Below are positions 1-4,316 of a stretch of 5,562 nt of DNA, piece after piece; position 1 is the first letter of the stretch; each line of letters starts with the position of its first letter. This DNA is from Pedobacter sp. UBA1654 (GTDB lineage Bacteria; Bacteroidota; Bacteroidia; Sphingobacteriales; Sphingobacteriaceae): the NCBI GenBank assembly GCA_002320935.1, contig DCLG01000095.1, forward strand, positions 26,925-32,486. The letters run 5' to 3'. The notes under the pieces are model-generated. The model did no database searches. It worked only from the letters and a program-made list of their open reading frames with translations, and was not told where the DNA came from. The position numbers were made by a program, and so were the translations under genes.

Positions 1-113
1 TGCTTGGGATCTCTGAAGGTGCAAGTAAGTCGCAACTGTCTAGAGCCAGAGCAATTTTAAAACAAGAGATCATAAAAATGGAGGGCATAAATTATGCAAC
101 ATATACCGGATAA
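1..113 (+). CDS. ECF-type RNA polymerase sigma factor, C-terminal fragment (5' end outside window)
   Basis: The open frame beginning at base 3 encodes 36 residues before TAA at 111-113, starting LGISEGASKSQLSRARAILK. This is the recognition helix-turn-helix of sigma-70 region 4.2 as found in ECF sigma factors: a short LGIS turn, then EGASKSQLSRAR, where S-x-S-R-A-R is the typical helix that reads the -35/-33 promoter element, followed by a short basic tail. The N-terminal region 2 that would bind core polymerase and the -10 element lies off the left edge. The stop codon falls 20 nt inside the next gene, which suggests translational coupling with a cognate membrane regulator. What is seen is the region 4 signature; the ECF assignment is inferred from that signature and from the neighbouring anti-sigma-like gene. 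A LuxR-type or other helix-turn-helix protein is a less likely alternative because of the S-x-S-R-A-R-x-x-L-K pattern. Confidence 0.78.
   Translation, partial: LGISEGASKSQLSRARAILKQEIIKMEGINYATYTG
80..85 (+). promoter_or_regulatory. Shine-Dalgarno-like GGAGGG for the 94-855 gene
   Basis: GGAGGG lies 8 nt before the ATG at 94, inside the 3' end of the sigma factor gene. It supports 94 as the start codon. It is a strong match by the standards of Bacteroidota, where most genes lack a clear Shine-Dalgarno sequence, and it suggests translation of the second gene depends on ribosomes already loaded on the sigma gene or on direct entry at this site. Confidence 0.5.
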
Positions 114-855
114 TGAATTTGACCGCCTCTTCAAGGATCGGTTTAAAGAAGCGGAGGTGCAGCCATCTGCCGAGCTGTGGAATCGCATTGCTCCAGAGAT
201 AAAGCCTAAGAAAAAGCATAGTGTAGTTCTATATTGGCGCATTGCAGCAACAGTGTTGGTTGCGCTATCCGCGGGCTTGTTATTCAAACCTGAAGAAAGA
301 ATCGCGCTGCATGCACCTATAGCAGCCACATCTGAGCATGGTGAAGCAGCTATGGTTGTGCCTCCTGTTACTGCAGGGGGGACGTCGGAGGTCTTAGTCG
401 AGCGTAAAGAACTTCCTGCGGAACAATTTTCAGAGTCTTCCACAGCGGCTGCGTATCATTCTGAGACGACGAACTCGGCTATAGAACGAAAAACTTTGGT
501 AGCTATGCAACCAATTGTTGAAGAAGATCATCATCATGTTGTAACAACAGGTTCGCAGCCCGAGATTGCAGTTAAACCAGCTTTAGAGATTGCTGCTACC
601 GAGGTAGCATTGGCAGACGATTTTAACGAGAACATTACTGAACCCATTGTTACCGAAGCCGCTGCAGTTGCAGAGATAGAACCACCTGTAAGACCAAAGA
701 TCAGGAACGCAGGAGACCTTGTGAACTTTGTGGTCGACAAAATCGATAAAAGGGAGCAGAAATTCGTAGAGTTCCGGACGGACGAGGATGAAAGTTCTTC
801 ATTGGTTGCAATTAACATCGGACCGATAAAGATCAATCAAAAAAGAAACCGGTAG
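94..855 (+). CDS. Probable membrane-anchored anti-sigma factor, Bacteroidota type (253 aa)
   Basis: No named domain is certain. Residues 1-43 are an acidic/basic cytoplasmic segment with the pattern FDRLFKDRFKEAEVQPSAELW..I (residues 9-32), which resembles the N-termini of membrane proteins encoded next to ECF sigma factors in Bacteroidota. A basic patch KPKKKH (37-42) precedes one transmembrane helix at about 44-64 (VVLYWRIAATVLVALSAGLLF), so the N-terminus is predicted to be inside. Residues 65-204 form a low-complexity periplasmic stretch rich in Ala, Glu, Val and Thr. The last 46 residues begin DLVNFVVDKIDKREQKFVEF (208-227) and look like a more conserved block. The protein contains no cysteine, so it is not a zinc-binding (HxxxCxxC) anti-sigma factor. 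It overlaps the sigma gene by 20 nt and precedes an outer-membrane barrel gene by 55 nt. Role inferred from context: holding the sigma factor at the inner membrane until an envelope signal arrives. Another type of single-span envelope protein remains possible. Confidence 0.62.
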   Translation: MQHIPDNEFDRLFKDRFKEAEVQPSAELWNRIAPEIKPKKKHSVVLYWRIAATVLVALSAGLLFKPEERIALHAPIAATSEHGEAAMVVPPVTAGGTSEVLVERKELPAEQFSESSTAAAYHSETTNSAIERKTLVAMQPIVEEDHHHVVTTGSQPEIAVKPALEIAATEVALADDFNENITEPIVTEAAAVAEIEPPVRPKIRNAGDLVNFVVDKIDKREQKFVEFRTDEDESSSLVAINIGPIKINQKRNR

Positions 856-910
856 GCGCATAGAATAACCAAACAAATCAGACTCAATTAAGAAAAGAGC
901 ATATATTATA

Positions 911-1747
911 ATGAAACGAATCATCTTTACAGCACTATTGGTAAGCGGACTTGCCGGTGCAATCGCTCAGAATGCGCAAGCGCAGCAGGACACTACAGCA
1001 AATAACCATCAAGATACGACGGGAAAAAAGCGGTATAAATTCAGTGTACAGTTCGGTAATGATGAAAACCATGGACGCCGACAAAGTAACCGCGATTCCA
1101 TCCGCCACCAGGATGAGACTAAAGGTAGGTTCATGGGTGGAATCACTTTCACCAGGATTGACCTGGGTTTCTCCAGACTGGTCGACAATGGTAGCTTCAG
1201 TCTGTCACCAACGAACGACTTTCTGGATTATAAAGCAGGTAAGACCAGCACGGTTTCCTTTGATGTACTGCAGTTTGGTTACCGGTTTAACCAGAACTTT
1301 AAAGTCTATCTGGCAGGAGGTTTCGACTGGACATTGATTCGACTTAAGCAGGATATTACCTTGCAGAATGAGCCACAGAATCTCGCGTATATTCAGGAAG
1401 ATATCCAATTTGATAAAAACCGTTTCTCTAGCAGCTACGTACATATTCCTTTGAACTTCGAATTACGTACCAAAGAAAATGATAATGGAAAGCGCTTTTA
1501 CTTTGTCTTTGGCCCGGAGATTAGTTTTCTACTTAATGGAAAGATCAAACAAATTAGTGATGAGCGTGGCAAGCAGAAGGTTAAAGACGATTATCACTTA
1601 CAGCCATTCCGTTATGGTGGAACCTTGAGGTTAGGGTATGGTAGTTTAGGGGTATTTACGAAATACTACTTCAATGACATGTTCGACAGTCCGGCACAGA
1701 AGGGTCTCCGCAATATGTCCTTCGGTATAACTTTAGGACTTAATTAA
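911..1747 (+). CDS. Secreted outer-membrane beta-barrel protein (278 aa)
   Basis: A Sec signal peptide is clear: MKRIIF, a hydrophobic core to about residue 19, and AxA cleavage sites after AIA (19) or, more likely, AQA (24). The mature N-terminus carries two QDTT copies (26-29, 34-37) in a polar, charged linker to about residue 72. After this I count about eight amphipathic strands with alternating hydrophobic/polar pattern, at roughly 76-88, 113-127, 129-145, 174-188, 195-208, 233-243, 246-255 and 269-278. Long polar loops lie between them, including 147-173 and 209-231. The chain ends in FGITLGLN, the usual style of last strand in small Bacteroidota barrels of the OMP_b-brl/PorT-like group. 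It follows the anti-sigma-like gene and ends at a terminator, so it is probably the last gene of the sigma operon. Structural, pore or adhesion roles cannot be separated from sequence. The ATG at 911 is chosen because it gives an intact signal peptide. Confidence 0.8.
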   Translation: MKRIIFTALLVSGLAGAIAQNAQAQQDTTANNHQDTTGKKRYKFSVQFGNDENHGRRQSNRDSIRHQDETKGRFMGGITFTRIDLGFSRLVDNGSFSLSPTNDFLDYKAGKTSTVSFDVLQFGYRFNQNFKVYLAGGFDWTLIRLKQDITLQNEPQNLAYIQEDIQFDKNRFSSSYVHIPLNFELRTKENDNGKRFYFVFGPEISFLLNGKIKQISDERGKQKVKDDYHLQPFRYGGTLRLGYGSLGVFTKYYFNDMFDSPAQKGLRNMSFGITLGLN

Positions 1748-1774
1748 AGATATTCATACACACAGATTCCCCTT

Positions 1775-1807
1775 GATCCCGCAGTCAGACAGGCTGGGGG
1801 ATTTTTT
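1775..1807 (+). terminator. Rho-independent terminator after the outer-membrane barrel gene
   Basis: The arms ATCCC-G-CAG (1776-1784) and CTG-G-GGGAT (1794-1802) pair with one G/G mismatch around a 9-nt loop, with a possible G-U pair added at the base. They are followed by a T-run that reaches 1807. The hairpin starts 28 nt after the stop codon at 1745-1747. It most likely ends the sigma/anti-sigma/barrel transcript. Its 3' arm sits where the -33 element of the next gene's promoter would be expected. Confidence 0.65.
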
Positions 1808-1820
1808 ATGTCAAAACCGC

Positions 1821-1828
1821 TATCTTTG
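1821..1828 (+). promoter_or_regulatory. Bacteroidota -7 promoter element (TATCTTTG)
   Basis: TATCTTTG matches the Bacteroidota -7 consensus TAnnTTTG at every fixed position. It ends one base before the ATG at 1830. A good TTTG-type -33 element is not visible at the expected distance, where the terminator arm and T-run lie. If transcription starts a few bases downstream of this element, the message would be leaderless or would begin at or just after the proposed start codon. Confidence 0.5.
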
Positions 1829-1829
1829 T

Positions 1830-2825
1830 ATGGTGAACAAAACGATCCTTAGTGTAAAAAATATAACCAAGCAATATCAGACAGAAGCTATCTCCGGTAT
1901 AATCAACATGACCTTTGACATTAATGAAGGTGAAATTGTAGCAATTATAGGCGAAAGCGGTAGTGGAAAGTCTACTTTGCTGAAATCGATGTATGGCTTG
2001 CTGGCGCTGGATGAGGGTGAAGTTCTTTTCAACGGCAAGCGGGTTCTTGGCCCGGATGAGCAATTGATTCCAGGACACAAGGGAATGAAAATGGTTACTC
2101 AGGATTTTTCATTAAATATTTACGCGAAGGTTTATGATAACATCGCATCCATGCTGTCTAATACTGATGTAAAATCGAAGCATGAGAAGACAGTGGAGAT
2201 GATGAAACATCTACATATTGAGCATCTCAGTTCTAAACGGATTACAGAATTAAGCGGGGGAGAACAGCAGCGGGTGGCCATTGCGAAGGCGCTGGTAAGT
2301 GACACCAAGATGTTGCTGCTGGATGAACCATTCAGCCAGGTTGATGCTTTGTTGAAGCATCAACTTCGGGCCGATCTGAAACGCATTGCCACCGACACGG
2401 GCGTATCAGTTGTGTTGGTTTCGCACGACCCTGCAGACGGTTTGTTCCTTGCAGATAAGCTTTTACTTGTAAAGGATGGCCAGCTGTTGCAACAAGGGCT
2501 TCCCCGTGAATTGTACAATAATCCACAGCATCTATATACCGCCAAATTGTTGGGAAATGCCAATGTGCTTAGCGTATCTGATGCTTCCAGGATTGGTTTT
2601 AAAACCTCAGGTAAGCAGTTGATGTTCTACCCGGAATGGGTGGAAATTGGAACTGGTACAATAACGTTTGAAGTTAAGGACATCTACTATAAAGGCTTCT
2701 ATGAGGAGCTATTATTGGAAAAGGAGGGTGTTATGGTCCGGGCAATCCAGTTAAGTCAGGGTCACGGGCATAAAAAAAACGACCAGGTTCTGCTGAACAT
2801 TGGCCGTTTTCTAATTTTTGATTGA
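1830..2825 (+). CDS. ABC transporter ATP-binding protein, PotA/FbpC-like with C-terminal TOBE-like region (331 aa)
   Basis: All ABC nucleotide-binding motifs are present and intact (numbering from ATG 1830): Walker A GESGSGKST (41-49), Q-loop Q91 in KMVTQDFSLN, signature LSGGEQQR (141-148), Walker B MLLLDEP (161-167), D-loop SQVD (169-172) and switch histidine H199 in VSHDPAD. Residues after about 240 form an extra, beta-rich region resembling the TOBE/MOP-like tail of importer ATPases of the PotA, FbpC or CysA type, which in known members mediates dimer or regulatory contacts. The protein should be cytosolic and drive a membrane importer by ATP hydrolysis, but no permease or binding protein is encoded nearby, so the substrate cannot be named. 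The frame is open up to a TTG at 1773, but that start would lie in the terminator. ATG 1830 (or GTG 1833) begins just before the first strand of the fold, ILSVKNITKQY (6-16). Confidence 0.9.
   Translation: MVNKTILSVKNITKQYQTEAISGIINMTFDINEGEIVAIIGESGSGKSTLLKSMYGLLALDEGEVLFNGKRVLGPDEQLIPGHKGMKMVTQDFSLNIYAKVYDNIASMLSNTDVKSKHEKTVEMMKHLHIEHLSSKRITELSGGEQQRVAIAKALVSDTKMLLLDEPFSQVDALLKHQLRADLKRIATDTGVSVVLVSHDPADGLFLADKLLLVKDGQLLQQGLPRELYNNPQHLYTAKLLGNANVLSVSDASRIGFKTSGKQLMFYPEWVEIGTGTITFEVKDIYYKGFYEELLLEKEGVMVRAIQLSQGHGHKKNDQVLLNIGRFLIFD
2772..2819. terminator. Candidate bidirectional terminator inside the 3' end of the ABC gene
   Basis: CCAGGTTC (2783-2790), a TGCT loop and GAACATTGG (2795-2803) form an imperfect hairpin: GTTC/GAAC plus an outer CCA/TGG stem, with one mismatch and one bulged base. 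To its left is a run of eight A (2772-2779), which reads as U8 after the hairpin on the minus strand. To its right are T4 (2807-2810) and T5 (2815-2819). The convergent stops at 2825 and 2831 leave no room for a terminator between the genes, so this is the best local candidate. The stem is weak and the A8 also encodes lysines, so chance is possible. Confidence 0.35.
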
Positions 2826-2830
2826 TATTT

Positions 2831-3247
2831 CTAGGTGATGTCTACGGAAGGGATCAAAACAACCTTCACCCGTATTGGCACTGTTGGCACGCCTGGATTC
2901 TGAGTTGAAAATTCAGAACGTTGGATGTCTATTGCGATTCCGCTGTTAAAGTGCTCAAATGAATAACTATTTCCACTATAGGTATATGGCAGGGCGATGT
3001 AGCCATCACGGTTCACCGGATGATCCAGGTAAACCAGAATACCTTCTATATCAACATTAAACTGATCAATTTCTGGAATTTCAAGGTCTGTGGTTATTGT
3101 CCTTCCCTCATTGGCAATTACCCACTGGTTGGGTTGAATGGTAAGGACAATTGTTCTATTACTTGATTCCTGAATGTAAGTGTCTTTTTTGCAAGATGCC
3201 AGGCCGAACGTAGCAATACAGAGCAAGAGTAATAATTTAACTTTCAT
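2831..3247 (-). CDS. Small secreted lipoprotein of unknown function (138 aa)
   Basis: The N-terminus MKVKLLLLLCIATFGLASC is a lipoprotein signal peptide with lipobox LASC (16-19); Cys19 would be the lipidated residue. It is followed by KKD, a charged +2/+3 context typical of Bacteroidota lipoproteins and compatible with outer-membrane or surface sorting. The mature part of about 120 residues looks all-beta and soluble. Landmarks are QWVIANEG (41-48), DLEIPEIDQFNVDIEGILVYL (54-74), GYIALPYTY (82-90) and the final PIRVKVVLIPS (124-134). This layout resembles small uncharacterised lipoproteins common in the phylum, but I cannot attach a named family or function. It starts 48 nt downstream of the DUF1080 gene in the same direction, so it may be co-transcribed with it. 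Its stop is 5 nt from the stop of the convergent ABC gene. No clear Shine-Dalgarno precedes the ATG; the start is fixed by the signal peptide. Confidence 0.78.
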   Translation of the reverse strand: MKVKLLLLLCIATFGLASCKKDTYIQESSNRTIVLTIQPNQWVIANEGRTITTDLEIPEIDQFNVDIEGILVYLDHPVNRDGYIALPYTYSGNSYSFEHFNSGIAIDIQRSEFSTQNPGVPTVPIRVKVVLIPSVDIT

Positions 3248-3295
3248 ATACGATGTATTTATAAAGGCCTAGCAATTCTTCAGCCACAAACAATT

Positions 3296-4084
3296 TTATA
3301 ATTCTCTGATCCAGATATTTCTGAAACTGATGGGTTCACTTTTGTCACCGTGTGACTGCAGTTTGATTGGCGACGCGCCATGTGCTTTACGGTATGCTGC
3401 TTTTCCGATGTACTGTGTAGGACCTTGCAGTTCGAAGTTGTTCTGAACCAATACGCCGTTAAAGAATACAGTAACTCTTGCTGGTGTTTTTACGGTACTA
3501 TCTGCATTGAAAGTTGGTGCAGTCCAGATGATATCATACGTTTGCCACTCACCCGGCTTTTTACCTGGGTTGACTAAAGGCGTAGTTTGTTTGTAAATAC
3601 TTGCAGCCTGTCCATTTGTATAGGTTTTGTTGTTATATGGATCAAGAATTTGTAGTTCATAGCCGTCATCGCCTCTTCCTATTGAAGCTAGAAAAAGTCC
3701 GCTATTTCCGCGGGCCTGTCCTTCTCCGGTGATGTTTGAAGGTATCTGCCATTCCAAATGAAGTTGATAGTTGTTGAAAGCTTTCTTCGTCTCGATGTTT
3801 CCTTCACTTTTTACAACCGTAAAAGCGCCATTGGAAACTTTCCATCCTGCTGGCTTGCTGCGATCATTTGTGGACACCCATTGTGAAAGATCCTTCCCGT
3901 CAAACAAGATGACTGCATCCGAAGGGGCATCCAGGTTTGTTTTTCCTGGTGTTACAGTCGGGGGAACTGGAGTATAAAATTCGGTATCCTGTGGTTTGGC
4001 TTTTTCCTGCGCAAAGGTCGTTCCAAGGGCAGCGATCAATAAAGATGTGGTAATAAATGCGGATTTGATGTTAAATTGGTTCAT
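3296..4084 (-). CDS. Secreted DUF1080 / 3-keto-disaccharide hydrolase domain protein (262 aa)
   Basis: A Sec signal peptide occupies residues 1-25 with a likely cut after TFA (23-25). There is no cysteine lipobox, so a soluble periplasmic or exported enzyme is expected. A Pro/Thr-rich linker (31-55) leads into a single domain filling the rest of the chain, with the marks of the DUF1080 family (Pfam PF06439, a lectin-like jelly roll): ILFDGKDLSQW (59-69), YQLHLEWQIP (106-115), GNSGLFL (126-132), GYELQILD (141-148), GEWQTYDIIW (178-187), VTVFFNGVLV (204-213), PIKLQSHGD (239-247) and the closing SFRNIWIREL (253-262). Family members act on 3-keto sugars or 3-keto glycosides; the exact substrate here is not shown by sequence. 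No SusC/SusD pair, oxidoreductase or glycoside hydrolase lies in the window, so it is not visibly part of a polysaccharide utilisation locus. The lipoprotein gene downstream (48 nt) may share its transcript. Confidence 0.9.
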   Translation of the reverse strand: MNQFNIKSAFITTSLLIAALGTTFAQEKAKPQDTEFYTPVPPTVTPGKTNLDAPSDAVILFDGKDLSQWVSTNDRSKPAGWKVSNGAFTVVKSEGNIETKKAFNNYQLHLEWQIPSNITGEGQARGNSGLFLASIGRGDDGYELQILDPYNNKTYTNGQAASIYKQTTPLVNPGKKPGEWQTYDIIWTAPTFNADSTVKTPARVTVFFNGVLVQNNFELQGPTQYIGKAAYRKAHGASPIKLQSHGDKSEPISFRNIWIREL

Positions 4085-4138
4085 AGTTAAATCTTCAATT
4101 TGGTTAATGGACTAAGTTATGATATTTTTTTCTTGCGT

Positions 4139-4149
4139 ATTGTAACAAT
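4139..4149. repeat. Short perfect palindrome ATTGT-A-ACAAT
   Basis: ATTGT and ACAAT are exact inverted copies around a single central A, located 55 nt upstream of the DUF1080 start codon. The size and position would suit an operator for a dimeric regulator, but an 11-nt AT-rich palindrome also arises readily by chance. Confidence 0.25.
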
Positions 4150-4196
4150 GTTTACTGTACGACTGTGCAAAGAAGTAAAGGTTTATTTGTAACAGC

Positions 4197-4262
4197 TTAG
4201 CTTGCTATTTAAGCCCATGACCATCATTTAGCTTATTCTTAAAATGTTTTTAATAATTTAGC
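4197..4262 (+). repeat. Three TTAGC direct repeats spaced 31 and 30 nt
   Basis: TTAGC occurs at 4197-4201, 4228-4232 and 4258-4262. The first two copies extend to TTAGCTT and the last two to ATTTAGC. Start-to-start distances of 31 and 30 nt correspond to about three helical turns, which would place all copies on one face of the DNA. They lie 55-120 nt upstream of the PAS gene start. A regulator binding array is an inference only. Confidence 0.3.
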
Positions 4263-4293
4263 AATGTGGGTGTACGTTAGGTAATGTTCGTGT

Positions 4294-4301
4294 TTAATTT
4301 G
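4294..4301 (+). promoter_or_regulatory. Weak -7-like element (TTAATTTG) upstream of the PAS gene
   Basis: TTAATTTG differs from the Bacteroidota TAnnTTTG consensus at one fixed base and ends 15 nt before the ATG at 4317. No clear -33 TTTG accompanies it. It is the best-placed promoter candidate for the sensor gene. Confidence 0.25.
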
Positions 4302-4304
4302 CCC

Positions 4305-4310
4305 AGGAAG
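4305..4310 (+). promoter_or_regulatory. Shine-Dalgarno-like AGGAAG for the PAS-sensor gene
   Basis: AGGAAG lies 6 nt before the ATG at 4317 and supports that codon as the start. Confidence 0.4.
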
Positions 4311-4316
4311 AATTTC

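Larger units (their letters stand above)
4085..4316. other. Divergent intergenic region between the hydrolase and PAS-sensor genes
   Basis: This AT-rich 232-nt stretch must hold the promoters of both flanking genes. I find no perfect TAnnTTTG on either strand. The nearest candidates are TTAATTTG (4294-4301) and TTTATTTG (4182-4189 or so) on the plus strand, and TACTTCTTTG on the minus strand opposite about 4168-4177, where the spacing is two bases too long. It also contains an 11-nt palindrome and three TTAGC repeats, listed separately. I see no small coding gene or RNA gene in it. Confidence 0.6.

Noticed and set aside
57..443. Minus-strand open frame of 128 codons opposite the sigma/anti-sigma-like genes
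   Set aside because: It lies antisense to a supported gene and spans the sigma gene end. Its Ser/Ala/Thr-rich composition is what antisense reading of an Ala/Glu/Val-rich gene gives, and no domain is visible.
951..1337. Plus-strand frame of 128 codons inside the outer-membrane barrel gene
   Set aside because: It is out of frame with a gene that has a clear signal peptide and beta-strand pattern, and shows no recognisable protein features of its own.
1773..1829. TTG at 1773 as an upstream start of the ABC gene, adding 19 residues
   Set aside because: This segment contains the terminator hairpin, T-run and promoter element, and the added residues do not look like part of an ABC ATPase.
1806..2563. 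Several short minus-strand frames opposite the ABC gene
   Set aside because: They are shadows of a gene with every ABC motif intact in the plus-strand frame.
3248..3295. Possible terminator or promoter in the gap between the hydrolase and lipoprotein genes
   Set aside because: Only a 3-bp GGC/GCC stem and an ATTGTTTG that misses the TA of the -7 consensus are visible, which is too weak to list.
3380..3977. Short plus-strand frames opposite the DUF1080 gene
   Set aside because: The minus-strand frame has a signal peptide and the full DUF1080 motif series; the plus-strand frames have no ribosome site or domain.
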